64,000 bases of DNA from NCBI GenBank assembly GCA_001305055.1, contig BBZX01000002.1, forward strand, positions 1 to 64,000, written 5' to 3'. The DNA comes from Clostridia bacterium UC5.1-1C12 (lineage in GTDB: Bacteria; Bacillota_I; Bacilli_A; Erysipelotrichales; Erysipelotrichaceae). This document shows positions 18,822 through 29,171 of the stretch, piece by piece. Position numbers and translations under genes: made by a program. Each line of letters starts with the position of its first letter. Position 1 is the stretch's first letter. The notes below the pieces were generated by a model. That model saw only the letters and a program-made list of their open reading frames with translations. It searched no databases and had not been told where the DNA came from.

Positions 18822-19873
18822 AAGTACCGCTCCCCGCTGGCTTCATCAAAGATAAAAATCCCCTTATCACGGAAGTGAAGCGTCACTTCCAACCCGACCG
18901 GCAAAGCTTCATCACTGTCCATATAAGCGCGGATCTGCGAGCCGCCAATCTGCAGGGCAGCAATCATTTCCTTACCGATAACATAAGTTTGAATCAGCAT
19001 TGCCCGCAGTCCATCAGCAGCTTTCTGTAAACGGATGCTTTCCGCACGGCATGAGAAAATGAGCTTTCGCTGCTGCGGAAGCTTAGCAGCATTGATTTCT
19101 TTCATCGGCTGACCTTCAACATACAGAATGCCGTCTTTTACTTCCGCATTTAGTTTGTTTATTGTTGGATTGCCTAGAAAATCAGCTACAAAGCAGTTAG
19201 CCGGATCATCATAGAGCCGCTGCGGCTGATCCATTTGCTGAAGTACGCCGTCTTTCATTAAAAGTATCGCATCAGAAATACTCATCGCTTCTTCCTGATC
19301 GTGGGTAACAAAGATTGTGGTGATCTTGGTTTCCTGTTGAATGCGGCGGATTTCCTCACGCATTTCAATGCGCAGACGGGCATCAAGATTACTCAGCGGT
19401 TCATCTAATAAGAGCAGTCTTGGCTTTTTCACCAGGGCGCGGGCGATTGCGACACGCTGCTGCTGACCGCCTGACAGCTGTGCCGGTTTGCGTTCCAGCA
19501 TCGATTCCACATGAACCAGCTTAGCCATTTCGATTGCCCGGCGAGTACGTTCAGCCTTAGGCACCTTTTGGATTTCTAAAGGGAAGCAGATATTATCAAG
19601 AACACTCATATGCGGGTAAAGTGCATAATTTTGGAAGACCAAACCGACGCCGCGTTTTTCCGGGGCGGTGAATGTCACATCCTCATCGTCAAAGAAGATT
19701 GAACCATCCGTTGGTGTGAGAATACCGGAAAGCATATTCAGCATTGTACTTTTACCACAGCCGGAAGGCCCCAGCAGAGCTATTAGCTGACCGGATTCAA
19801 TTTCCGCGTTAAAGCTGCTGACAGCTGTATGATTGGCAAATTGTTTCGTTAAATTTTCTATCTTGATTTTCAT
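18818..19873 (-). CDS. ABC ATPase, UgpC/MalK family
   Basis: This is the ATPase of the importer, 351 residues. Walker A is LLGPSGCGKST, the Q-loop VFQNYALYPHMSV, the signature LSGGQQQRVAIARAL, Walker B LLLLDEPLSNLDA, and the H-loop FVTHDQEEAM. A C-terminal MalK-type regulatory OB domain covers about residues 240-351. It is intact. It lies between the hydrolase and the permeases. Confidence 0.93.
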   Translation of the reverse strand: MKIKIENLTKQFANHTAVSSFNAEIESGQLIALLGPSGCGKSTMLNMLSGILTPTDGSIFFDDEDVTFTAPEKRGVGLVFQNYALYPHMSVLDNICFPLEIQKVPKAERTRRAIEMAKLVHVESMLERKPAQLSGGQQQRVAIARALVKKPRLLLLDEPLSNLDARLRIEMREEIRRIQQETKITTIFVTHDQEEAMSISDAILLMKDGVLQQMDQPQRLYDDPANCFVADFLGNPTINKLNAEVKDGILYVEGQPMKEINAAKLPQQRKLIFSCRAESIRLQKAADGLRAMLIQTYVIGKEMIAALQIGGSQIRAYMDSDEALPVGLEVTLHFRDKGIFIFDEASGERYL

Positions 19874-19882
19874 GAAATTCTC

Positions 19883-21177
19883 CTACTTTAATAGCTCCTG
19901 CCAAGCCAACCCATCAATCTGATCCATCGTCAGCCCAAACATGGCAGCCATTGTCGGCGCTTCATTCACCATGGCTGAGCGATCAATGACAATGCCTTTT
20001 TTTACCGTTGGCCCGCAGGCGATAAAGGTTGTCGTCTCATCCCTTGAAGGCAGATGGCCGTGACTGGCTAACGTCTGATGATAACCGGCGGGCAGATGTT
20101 TCGCGAAGAGATCATCACCGGCTAAGGTTGTCTGAAAGGACATCGGTTCTTTCCCTTCAAGCACAAAATCAAGCGGTCCGCTCAAACCAAATTGTGCTTC
20201 AGCTTCTTCTTTGGTAAACAAATAACCGATGTTGTACTGCGGATCAGCTTTGATCATTTTTAAGAATTCATGTATTTTATTCCGCATGACCGTATCTTCC
20301 GGATTTTTAAGCTGAATCCATGCCGATAAGGCAGCTGAATGACAATAGGCATCATAATCAATTAATTCACCTTTCTCATTGCAGCGGATAAAGCCATGCT
20401 GCTTCAAAAGCAGATTCATATTCAGACAGCGCTTAACATCCTGTTGACCATGATCGCCGAGAATTACAAAATTAGTATTCTCAAAACCCCCATAGCGTTT
20501 AACACTTTCTACCAATACGCCGAATTCTTCATCATGCTTGCGCAGCTGAGCCTTTACCTGCTCATTATCAATGCCGTATTCATGACGGACACTGTCAAGA
20601 TCACACATCTTCACAAACATGATATCTGGCTGTGCGTAATCACGGATCACATCAGCTGCCAATGCCATCGTAAATAAGTCAAGACTGCGGTCTTTTCCCT
20701 TCAGATAACGGCCATATTTCCAATAATAACGATCCAGTAATGCTTTTGACGCGTTATCCTCAAGAAACTGGTAGGGATTGAAACCCTGATAACCGATCGT
20801 ACGATCATTGGCATATTCAAATCAATATCCGCCTTGCCGCTTACCGGCCAGGTCAGGGAACAGGTCGTATACCCATTGGCTTTAAACAGATCAAAAAGTG
20901 TAGGGCATTTTATGTCCGAGCGCTGATTGTACCAAGGGGCATCCTTGCGCTCAACACCAACGATCTCGTTATGCGGCACACCGTGATGATTGACCGTACA
21001 GCCGGTGATGATTGAACAGTGACACGGATAGGTGAGACTCGGATATACCGGTTCAACATGCTTAACAAGTGAGCCGTTTTCAAACATAAATTTAAAATGC
21101 GGCAATTCTTTCATATATTCAAGATCCAGAGTGCATAATGCATCAAGACAAAAGACGAGTAATTTTTGTTTCTTCAT
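19883..21177 (-). CDS. Cytosolic alkaline-phosphatase-superfamily hydrolase (one frame break)
   Basis: This is a type I phosphodiesterase/nucleotide pyrophosphatase-like protein. The metal ligand lies in FCLDAL, and the nucleophile is probably the threonine of YPSLTYP. Further metal ligands are in CDLDSVRHEYG, ILGDHGQ and SHGHLP. A missing T near 20822 splits it; restored length is about 431 residues. There is no signal peptide or membrane segment, so it acts inside the cell. It sits between the binding-protein gene and the ATPase of an importer, so it probably splits an imported phosphoester or phosphonate. The exact substrate is unknown. Confidence 0.85.
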
Positions 21178-21189
21178 AGTTTTCCTCTC

Positions 21190-21217
21190 AAAAAATTGCT
21201 GAAAATTTCAGCAATTC
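21190..21217 (-). terminator. Stem-loop with T run after the binding-protein gene
   Basis: On the minus strand AATTGCTGAAA and TTTCAGCAATT form a perfect stem followed by a T run, 3 bases after the binding-protein stop and before the rest of the operon. It probably lets only part of transcription continue and protects the upstream message, so the binding protein is made in excess. Confidence 0.75.
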
Positions 21218-21219
21218 TA

Positions 21220-22477
21220 TTATTCACTCAGCGCCAGATCAGCAGCCTGTACTGCTTCATTCAAGGCATCCTTGGCCGAGGCTTGGGCTGTGGCAGCTTT
21301 CTTAACAGCTTTTTCAAGCTCTGTGCGAACTGTGCTTGAACCCTTTAATACCGGCAGGGCACCGGCATAGTCATTCTGCAGAGCTAATGCCTGAAGGGCG
21401 ATATTACCGGCAATGTATTCTTTATAGGCCGCTGCTGAATCAGCATCGCTGTAAGGGGAGAAACCGCCAAAAGCGATTGCCCATGCTGCGGCGTTATCTG
21501 CATTAGTGAAGTATTCCGCAAAAGCGGCAACGCCTTTTTCCTTCGTTTCATTACTCTTAAAGCCAATGATATTTCTTGTCCATTGCTGAACCCACTTTTC
21601 AGCGCCATTGCTTAACTGTGGAACACGGGTACAAGCCAATTCATGATCACCCAGATCCAAGAATGGCAAACCCGCGGAAGAACCGATGTAGGCTCCTAAT
21701 ACATGGGCGCCAATATCTCCTGAGTTGTAGTCACCGGTAGTTGGTGCCAATTGGAAATAGCCTTCCTGAACACCCTTAGAGAACCATTCCACCAATGCAA
21801 TATAACGATCATCCTGCCAATTGACGGTTTTGGTTTCCTTGTCAATGTAACCAACACCTGATTGATTTAAGAGCATGATGGCAAGATCTGGAATGGAATC
21901 AACCGCAAAACCCGGAATTCCTTTTGCTTCATAGATTTTCTTTGAATTGTTCTCGACATCATCCCAAGTCTGCGGCGCACTTAAACCTAATTCATCATAG
22001 AGTGTTTTGTCATAGAAGAATACAGGGCCGGTGGACTGAATGGCGATGCAGTGCCAGGCACCATCGGCAAAATCGGTGGATTCTTCAAATAAGCCTTCAC
22101 TGACTCTTGATTTATAAGTGTTAATATCAAGATAGTCAGAAAAATCAATGGCCATGCCTTCTTCCGCATAATCTGCGGCTGCTGACGCATCCAGCATAAC
22201 CATATCCGGACCGGTGCCGTTGGAAGCAGCTTCATAAACTTTTGATGAGAAGCCATCCAGCGGCTGTGTCAATGCTGTAACGGTATATGTATCCTGTGAA
22301 GCATTAAATTCATTGATAATATTCTGCAAAGTTTCCTCATGTACCTCCGTAAACGTATGCCACAATGTTATTTCCGTTTTTCTTCCGCGTGATCCGATGC
22401 AGCATCAGGCTGCGCATTGCTGAACATCCGCCTAAGAGCAGACATGCGGCAAGCAATAAGCTTTTATTCTTTCTCAT
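21220..22477 (-). CDS. Substrate-binding lipoprotein of the Ugp-like importer (two frame breaks)
   Basis: This is an SBP family 1 lipoprotein. The start is ATG at 22477 after GGAGGTAAT. MRKNKSLLLAACLLLGGC is a clear lipoprotein signal with Cys18. Two one-base A deletions (near 22411 and 22369) separate the signal from the mature part; restored, the junction reads EEKTEITLWHTFTEVHEE, matching the WH(A/T) motif of UgpB-like proteins. The body has GTGPDMVMLDASAAADYAE and TWDDVENNSKKIYEAKG. Full length is about 419 residues. It is the first gene of the operon and lies behind the phased TTAA repeats. Confidence 0.87.
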
Positions 22478-22520
22478 ATTACCTCCATGTTATTTAACAT
22501 GTGTAAGCCTACCATCAGAC

Positions 22521-22559
22521 ATTAAATGTTCAATTAAAATTCTGTTAATATTTGGTTAA
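22521..22559 (-). promoter_or_regulatory. Four 11-bp-phased TTAA repeats (possible Pho box)
   Basis: On the minus strand TTAACC, TTAACA, TTAATT and TTTAAT occur at exact 11-base steps (plus coordinates 22554-22559, 22543-22548, 22532-22537, 22521-22526), each separated by 5 bases. PhoP of Gram-positive bacteria binds such direct repeats (TT[A/C/T]A[C/T]A with about 5-base gaps). They lie 44-82 bases before the binding-protein start. Confidence 0.5.
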
Positions 22560-22649
22560 ATCGATTCTTATCAGTCAAACGACAAATCGTAATTGTGGTA
22601 TTTCAGCATCGTTTGCGTTAGAATAATAAAGAAGAAAGAAGGGATTTTA

Positions 22650-23201
22650 ATGAAAGTATTAGCATTTATGGCTGATGGCTTTGAAGAAGTTGAATGTCTG
22701 GCGGTTGTGGATGTGCTGCGCCGTGCCGGCATTGATACAGAATTGATTTCAATTAATAATCAGGCAAGTGTCTGCGGTTCGCATCAGATTGAAATAAAAG
22801 CGGATAAAACCCTAAAGGAAGCGGATCTTGATCATGCCGATGTTTTATTTTTACCTGGAGGGTTACCGGGAACCACCAACTTAGCTGCTTGTGAGCCGCT
22901 GTGTGAGGCATTGATTCAGGCAGCTGCTGACGGCCGCCGGCTAGCCGCAATCTGTGCCGGGCCAAGTGTACTTGGCGGATTAGGCTTGCTTAAGGGTAAG
23001 CATGCGACATGTTTTCCAACCTTTGAGGATCAGCTGATCGGTGCTGAATATACGAGACAAGGTGTTATTACCGATGGCATGATCACTACCGCCCGCGGTT
23101 TAGGCTATGCACTGGATCTTGGCCTTGAATTAGTCCGTTTGATCCTGGGTGAAGAAAAGGCGAAAGCGGTTAAGGCATCGATTCAATACGATCAGTGTTA
23201 A
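22650..23201 (+). CDS. DJ-1/PfpI family protein
   Basis: This is a cytosolic DJ-1-superfamily protein (YajL/ThiJ type) of 183 residues from ATG 22650 after GAAGGG. The conserved glutamate lies in MADGFEEVE, and the reactive cysteine in LAAICAGPSVL. The family includes proposed deglycases and chaperones; the role here is not certain. It is divergent from the minus-strand transport operon and ends with its own terminator. Confidence 0.88.
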   Translation: MKVLAFMADGFEEVECLAVVDVLRRAGIDTELISINNQASVCGSHQIEIKADKTLKEADLDHADVLFLPGGLPGTTNLAACEPLCEALIQAAADGRRLAAICAGPSVLGGLGLLKGKHATCFPTFEDQLIGAEYTRQGVITDGMITTARGLGYALDLGLELVRLILGEEKAKAVKASIQYDQC

Positions 23202-23216
23202 TAAAATTAAAGATAC

Positions 23217-23251
23217 TGAAAAATCTCATGGCAGCGGCTGTGAGATTTTAT
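23217..23251 (+). terminator. Terminator after the DJ-1 gene
   Basis: AAAATCTCA pairs with TGAGATTTT around a GC-rich loop, followed by T-rich sequence. Confidence 0.8.
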
Positions 23252-23361
23252 TTTATCTGTTAATTTGTTGGCAGCTGAGATTGAATCATGGCTTTAATTA
23301 TAAATTTATATTAAAAAGGTTTCATTCATCGATAGATTTACCATAATTCTATATTTTAGTG

Positions 23362-23367
23362 TATAAT
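23362..23367 (+). promoter_or_regulatory. -10 box of the licD operon
   Basis: A perfect TATAAT lies 56 bases before the licD start. The best -35 candidate (TTTACC at 23337-23342) has a long 19-base gap. The rest of 23252-23422 is AT rich with no gene. Confidence 0.4.
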
Positions 23368-23422
23368 AATGAAGAGTATAGATGAATGAAAATAGTACAT
23401 AAATGATACAATCAGGTGACAA

Positions 23423-24235
23423 ATGAAAGAATATATATTAAAAACCATGGATGACGGCCATGTGATAACTGTGCGTGATGTACAGATGGTTTTGCTTGAA
23501 ATGCTTAAAATGATTGATAAAATATCCAAGGACTATGGCATTCCTTATTATTTAGTTGGTGGCAGTGCTTTAGGTGCCGTCCGTCATAAAGGGTTTATCC
23601 CCTGGGATGATGATGCCGACATTGCCATGATGCGTGAAGATTATGAAAAATTCTTAAAAATTCTGCCGGCCGCTTTGCCTGAGGAATATATGTTTCAATG
23701 TTTCGATACTCATCAGGAATATACCGTTACGATACCGGCTATGAAAATACGCAAGAAGAATACCTATGTTAAAGAAGCGAATACTTTACTGGCTAATAAA
23801 TGTCCGGATGGCGATGGCTTGTTTATCGATGTCTTCATCATAGATTATGTCAGTGAGCGCAAGGCGGCGGATTTAATTCACCGCATCGGCAATGACGCGC
23901 TGATGCCGCTGATTACTATTTGTGAGAATCTGCATATGAATCCGCTTGGATTGAAGAAGCTATTCGTGAATCACGCGAAGCGGTATGGTGAAAAAGCGAA
24001 GGGCAGTCCGCTGATCGGTTATGATCTGACATGGACTTTCTATTCGCCGTTTAAACCTATCGTATATCCTAAATCAATGATTTATCCGACCCGCTATGTA
24101 CCGTTTGAGGACACGATGCTGCCCGTCCCAAATAAAGCGGAGGAATATTTGAAAATTGAAATTGGTGAGACTTATATGCAGTATCCTGCAGAAAAGGATC
24201 AGCAGCCCAAGCATATTATTGATATTAAACTTTAA
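23423..24235 (+). CDS. LicD-family phosphotransferase
   Basis: This nucleotidyltransferase-fold LicD protein, 270 residues, belongs to a family that adds phosphocholine or similar groups to teichoic acid, capsule or lipopolysaccharide. LVGGSALGAVRHKGFIPWDD, then DADIAM, holds the active-site aspartates. KCPDGDGLFIDVFIIDYV is a second family motif. It is cytosolic and intact. No choline kinase or licA/licC gene lies in the window. It is followed 11 bases later by the amidase-like gene, so they probably share an operon and act on the envelope. Confidence 0.88.
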   Translation: MKEYILKTMDDGHVITVRDVQMVLLEMLKMIDKISKDYGIPYYLVGGSALGAVRHKGFIPWDDDADIAMMREDYEKFLKILPAALPEEYMFQCFDTHQEYTVTIPAMKIRKKNTYVKEANTLLANKCPDGDGLFIDVFIIDYVSERKAADLIHRIGNDALMPLITICENLHMNPLGLKKLFVNHAKRYGEKAKGSPLIGYDLTWTFYSPFKPIVYPKSMIYPTRYVPFEDTMLPVPNKAEEYLKIEIGETYMQYPAEKDQQPKHIIDIKL

Positions 24236-24246
24236 GGAGGTGCCTT

Positions 24247-25552
24247 ATGAGTTATGTGCCAAAGAAAAAATTAAAGGTGAAATGGAAAGTTGCAGTCCCC
24301 TTCTTTACCTTGATTCTTCTGGTTGTATATCTTGTTTTTAATCTGTTGATATCACCGGATAAAGGAAATGACAACGGTTATACGATCTGTGGTTTCACAC
24401 CTTCTAAAACGGCTTCTTTTATTAATAAAACGTTCGAGAATCAATATGAGATCAGCGACTATTTTTATTATGGTGAAACACTGAATCTTTTGAAACAGCC
24501 TTATGATGTGCTGACTGCTGATGAAATGGTCGGCAAGACATTAAAGCTGGTAGATATTTGTACCGGTAAGGAATTAATGTTCTCACTTGAAAATAAGGCC
24601 GATCATCAGTTGAATCTGGCTGAGGTTGAGAATGGTTTTATGAGGTCTATTTAGTTTATAATCTGAGCGATCAGCGGATTGTTATGAAAGAGCCGTTAAA
24701 GGATGTTTTTCATACGGTTACACGCAATAATGCCAGTAAGAAGGTAGAATTAATCGCGGATAAGGGAATCCTTAATGATGAGGAAACACTGCTTGATCAG
24801 AATTATATGTTCATCAATGTAACCAGTGATACCGTTCAGCATGATTCAGTGGATATCATGCTTGATCCGGCGGGCGGCAATGATGATTATGGCATGGGTG
24901 TCGATTGGGGTTATGATGCCAATGGCTTGAATGAGAATGATGAAATGTATGCCGCGGCTTTAGCATTAAAAGAAAAGCTGGAAGGCTATGGCTTTACGGT
25001 GGGAATTACCAAGGACAGCATCAAACAGGAAATCAATACTTATGGATTAAATGGCAGATTATATAAGGCTTATGAAAAAAATGCTAAGTATTATATCAAT
25101 CTTCAGTTTAATTCTTCCTCTTACAATTATTTGAATGGTATGGAGGTTTATTACTCGAATTATGCTTCATCAACATTGGCGAATCAGCTGTTGTTTGATA
25201 TGAAGAAAAATATCGATCTTGACGGCAGCTCACTTTATACTTCAGGAACCAGTGTCGATGGTGTTGTACCGCCGGTATTGGCTGAGGGGGATGACGGACG
25301 CGCGGTCTATGACAGCATTCTTCAGATCCGTGAGGCCGGCGGTGTCGCCACTCAGGCGGGCATGATTTCTGAGCGTTCACGCACTGAAATTCTTTTGCGA
25401 CAGCGAATAAGCATGGAATGCAGGCAGTAGTGATTAAATATCTGTATATTTCCAATGATGAGGATGCCGAGTTCTGGAAAACTAATTTTGACAAGATCAT
25501 CAGTGAGACAGCGAATTCAATTGCTTCTTACTTGAAAGTTACAAAGGAATAA
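24247..25552 (+). CDS. Membrane-anchored amidase_3-like protein lacking the zinc histidines (two frame breaks)
   Basis: Start ATG 24247 follows AAGGAGG. A membrane helix at about residues 15-36 anchors an extracellular protein. After two one-base repairs (a T near 24640, an A near 25393) it has about 435 residues. The C-terminal part follows the N-acetylmuramoyl-L-alanine amidase (Amidase_3) pattern: VDIMLDPAGG, a Glu in NENDEMYAAAL, KLEGYGFTVGITKD, and YYINLQFNSSS. However, the LDPGHGG histidine is absent and the second histidine (SLHAN in active enzymes) is Gln or Phe. It is probably a non-catalytic relative that binds wall or partners. The N-terminal 200 residues are unrecognised. Confidence 0.68.
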
Positions 25553-25556
25553 GGGT

Positions 25557-27408
25557 ATGCAATATCAAATAAATAAAGGAACAAAAGGCTTCGGCGCGAA
25601 TATTCTGTTTGAAAATATTCAGTTCGAGGTTAAGAATAATGAAAAATCGCGGTAATCGGCGCTAATGGCTGCGGCAAGACGACGCTGATGAAGATTATCG
25701 CCAGTGAAGAAGAACTGGATTCAGGAACGATTCATAAGGCTGGCAGCTGCCGGATCGGTTATCTGGCACAGACGACTTTTACCAGTGAATCACGCACTGT
25801 ACAGGAAGAATTGAATGAAGTTTTCAAAGATGTAGAAATCATGCAGAAGCAGCTGGATGAAATGACCGAGGCGATGGTTTATGACCATTCTCAGGAGCTG
25901 CTTGACCGCTATGCCGACCTTCAGCATCGCTTTGAGGAGCGGGGCGGTTATACGGTTCAGTCAGATATTTTAAATATCTTTACAAGGTTTGGCTTCCATG
26001 AAGAGGATCTTCAGCGGGAGGTGCAGACTTTTTCCGGCGGACAGAAAACCCGTATCGCATTTGTGAAGCTGCTGCTGTCAGCTCCGGATATTCTTTTGCT
26101 GGATGAGCCGACCAACCATCTTGATCTGGAAACAATTGAATGGCTTGAAGGCTATGTGAAACGCTATCCGAAAGCTGTTGTGCTGGTTTCTCATGACCGG
26201 ACTTTTATTGATAACGTGGCTGATGAAATCTATGAGATTGAATATGGTGTGATGCGCCGTTATGCCGGTAATTATTCATCTTATGTCAAGCAGAAGGATA
26301 ATGATATTGAGCGGCAGAAATCAGCTTATGCCCGTCAGCAAAAAGAAATTGAGCGGATGGAGACTTTGATTGAGAAATTCCGCTATAAAAAGAATAAGGC
26401 AGCATTTGCACAGTCTAAAATAAAATATCTGGATCGAATGGAACGGATCGAAGATCCAAAAGAAAGTAAAAAGTCATTTAAAGCCAGCTTTACATCAAGA
26501 ATCCGCGGCGGTAAACGGGTGCTTACTGTTGAAGAATTGAAAATTGGTTATGATCATGCGCTTTGTACGATCAATCTTGAGGTGATGCAAGGTCAGCGGG
26601 TAGCGGTAATTGGGCCAATGGTAAGGGGAAATCAACCTTTGTGAAAACCGTTATGGGTAAAATTCCAAGCCTGGGAGGCTCTGTGATGCTTGGTCATCAG
26701 ATCGAACCCGGTTATTTTGATCAGGAGCTGGCGCAGTTTAATACGGCAAATACGATTCTTGAGGAAGTCTGGAATGACTTCCCTGATCTGACCCGTACAG
26801 AAGTAAGAAGTGCTTTAGGCTGTTTTCTATTTACCGGTGATGAGGTGTTTAAAACAGTGGATTGTTTATCCGGCGGTGAGAAGGTGCGCCTAAGCTTGGT
26901 AAAGCTGATGCTTTCTCAGCCTAACTTTCTGGTTATGGATGAACCGACCAATCATTTGGATTTATTAGGCAAAGAAGCACTGGAAAAAAGTCTTTCTGAA
27001 TATGACGGCACAATGCTGTTTGTCTCTCATGACCGTTATTTTATTTCCAAGCTGGCGACGGCAATTCTGCATATCGATGAAAACGGTGCGGTTTATACAC
27101 CGATGAATTATCATGATTATATAGAAGGAAATAAAACAGCTGAAGAAAATCAGGTTAAAGTGAGTCATCAGGAGAAAAAGAGCCGGCCGGTGAATCTGAA
27201 TATCGGCAAAGAAATCGCTAAGCTAGAGAAAAAAATCGCCGCTAAGGAAGAAGAAATTGAAGCCCTGCGCGAGCTTCGCTTTGATCCTGAATATTATCAT
27301 GATTATCAGAAAATGAATGAATTGGATAATCAGATCGATGAAGTAAATAATGAAATAGAGAATTTAATGGCGCAGTGGGAAGAATACAGTGAGGCGCTTG
27401 AGCAATGA
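25557..27408 (+). CDS. ABC-F ATPase (two frame breaks)
   Basis: ABC-F proteins have two ATPase domains and no membrane segment; they act on ribosomes (translation factors or antibiotic protection). Start ATG 25557 follows AAGGG. A missing A near 25647 and a missing G near 26613 disrupt the two Walker A regions; restored they read GANGCGKTT and GANGKGKST. Signatures FSGGQKTRIAFVKLLL and LSGGEKVRLSLVKLML, and Walker B LLLDEPTNHLDLE and LVMDEPTNHLDLL, are clear. A linker (P-site tRNA interaction motif region) lies at about 250-300 and a coiled C-terminus at 540-615. It has about 617 residues and may be a YdiF-type member. Confidence 0.9.
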
Positions 27409-27755
27409 TGGAGAAAAAGCTGAAAGAGGCCGAGTTTGCATTATTGCTGATGCTGCTGGGGCTGCCTTGTCTGCTTAGAATCTATTCTGTAAATATCAAT
27501 ATTTTCTGGCTGCTTTTGGCAATCATTGATGCCGCCTCTGCCCAATATCTCGATGAGGCTTATATCGTTAAGCATATGGAGGAAATTACAGCGACAGCGC
27601 GCGGTAAAAGAGTCCGCTTCTACATTATAGCAATCATGGCCGGTTATCTTTTGATTGGTTTTAAAAGTTTTTCTTTAATGCTGATTCTGCTGGTGAATGA
27701 TGTTGTCATCTCACTGCTGAGCGCTTTAAAGATTTTCTTCAATAAAAGCCGGTAA
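27408..27755 (+). CDS. Small membrane protein, function unknown
   Basis: This protein has 115-116 residues; the start is ATG 27405 or 27408, overlapping the ABC-F stop. There are about three or four hydrophobic segments (residues 10-24, 30-45, 70-86, 88-108), with a charged loop (EAYIVKHMEEITATARGKR) between them. I do not recognise the family. Coupling to the ABC-F gene suggests co-expression only. Confidence 0.65.
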   Translation: MEKKLKEAEFALLLMLLGLPCLLRIYSVNINIFWLLLAIIDAASAQYLDEAYIVKHMEEITATARGKRVRFYIIAIMAGYLLIGFKSFSLMLILLVNDVVISLLSALKIFFNKSR

Positions 27756-27781
27756 CGTCTCTTTTAAATTGCTGTAAAGTA

Positions 27782-27790
27782 TGATAAAAT
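27782..27790 (+). promoter_or_regulatory. Extended -10 promoter of pfp
   Basis: TGATAAAAT at 27782-27790 is an extended -10, about 30 bases before the pfp start. The AGGAGG ribosome binding site follows at about 27808-27813. Confidence 0.5.
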
Positions 27791-27820
27791 AGGCACGTAC
27801 TTAAATAGGAGGATTATAAA

Positions 27821-29020
27821 ATGGCAAATTGTTTAGTTGCTCAATCTGGTGGACCTACTACCGTTATCAATGCATCACTTGCTGGTGTAGTTAAGGCAAA
27901 CCAATTAAACCCGGTATATGATATAGTTTATGGCGGTTTGAATGGCATTGAAGGTATTCTTCAAGAAAGACTTGTTGATTTAACTCACATGCCGGATATG
28001 GAAAATCGTATTCTTCGTCAAACTCCATCTTCAGCATTAGCTCATGCCGTTATAAATTAAAGAGAGATGACGAAACTGATTATCGTAAACTGGTAGCAGT
28101 TATGGATAAATTCAACATTGAAATCATGTTCTACATCGGCGGTAATGATTCAATGGATACAGTTGACGCATTAAGCCAGTGGGCTAAGAAAAATAATATC
28201 GCGAAACGTTTCGTAGGTATTCCTAAGACAGTTGATAATGACCTGATGGTTACTGATCACTGCCCTGGTTTTGCTTCTGCTGCTAAGTTTGTTAATGATG
28301 TTGTAACTTCTACATGGCTGGATTACAACGTATATACTCGTTCAGAAGTATTCATTCTTGAAACAATGGGAAGAGATGCTGGCTGGTTAGCTGGTTCTTC
28401 TGTAATTTCAGGTAAGTGGATCTGCTTGTATTGCCTGAAGAAGATTTTGATCAGGAAGTATTCCTTGCAGAAGTTAAAAAATGCATGGAAACAAAGGGTA
28501 AATGTTATATCGTTGTCAGCGAGGGTGCCCATTTTGCTGATGGCTCTTATCTGGCTGCCGGCAAAGCGGTTAATGACGGTTTCGGACACGCTGTATTAGG
28601 CGGTGCCGGTAATGCGGTCAAGAACATGATTCTTGAAGCAGGCATTGCACCTCGTGCTAAGTTCAGGATTTAAGCACTGCACAGCGCTGCGCTAACTATA
28701 CGCAAAGCTTAGTAGATGTTACAGAAGCCTTTGAATTAGGTATGTCTGCTCATATGAGAAGTGCTGACGGCAAATTCACTGGTCACGTTGTAGGTGTACA
28801 GCGTAAACCGGGCGCTGAATATGATGTTAATTTCATCGAAGGTCCGGCTGATCAATTCGCAAATCATGTTAAGCACATCCCTGCTGAATGGATTCTGCCT
28901 AACTATGCAGGTCTGAGTCAGGAAGCTTACGATTACTTCAAACCATTAATCGTCGGTGAGCCTGCATTAATCATGAAGGATGGCGTTCCTGCTTATGTGA
29001 AGCCATACCACATGAAATAA
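27821..29020 (+). CDS. pfp: PPi-dependent 6-phosphofructokinase (three frame breaks)
   Basis: This glycolytic enzyme phosphorylates fructose 6-phosphate reversibly with pyrophosphate. The start reads MANCLVAQSGGPTTVIN. PPi-type residues are seen: Asp after Asn in YIGGNDSMDT, where ATP enzymes have Gly, and Lys in GIPKTVDND, where ATP enzymes have Gly. ETMGRDAGWLA is the substrate loop. One-base deletions lie near 28042 (G), 28417 (A) and 28667 (G); restored length is about 400 residues. Codon choice is regular, consistent with high expression. Its own promoter and a strong terminator frame it. Confidence 0.93.
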
Positions 29021-29037
29021 TCTGAATTAAAAAATGA

Positions 29038-29083
29038 ATAAAAGGTATGAATGTGAGTCTTGCTCAGTTCATACCTTTTTATT
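29038..29083 (+). terminator. Terminator of pfp
   Basis: A long stem, AAAAGGTATGAA plus TGAG, pairs with CTCAGTTCATACCTTTT and is followed by T-rich sequence. Confidence 0.92.
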
Positions 29084-29096
29084 CGCTTAAATTGTT

Positions 29097-29171
29097 AGTA
29101 TGAAAAAGATGCCGCAAGCGTCTTTTTCTTTCATCAATCATATAAAAAGCTGTCTTAATAGGCAGCTTCTT
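29097..29171 (+). other. Two further hairpins in the pfp-LytTR gap
   Basis: The gap 29084-29431 holds no convincing gene. Its first part has two more terminator-like stems, AAAAAGATGC/GCGTCTTTTT (about 29102-29125) and AAGCTGTC/GGCAGCTT (about 29147-29168), each followed by a T-rich stretch. They may be backup terminators. Confidence 0.55.
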
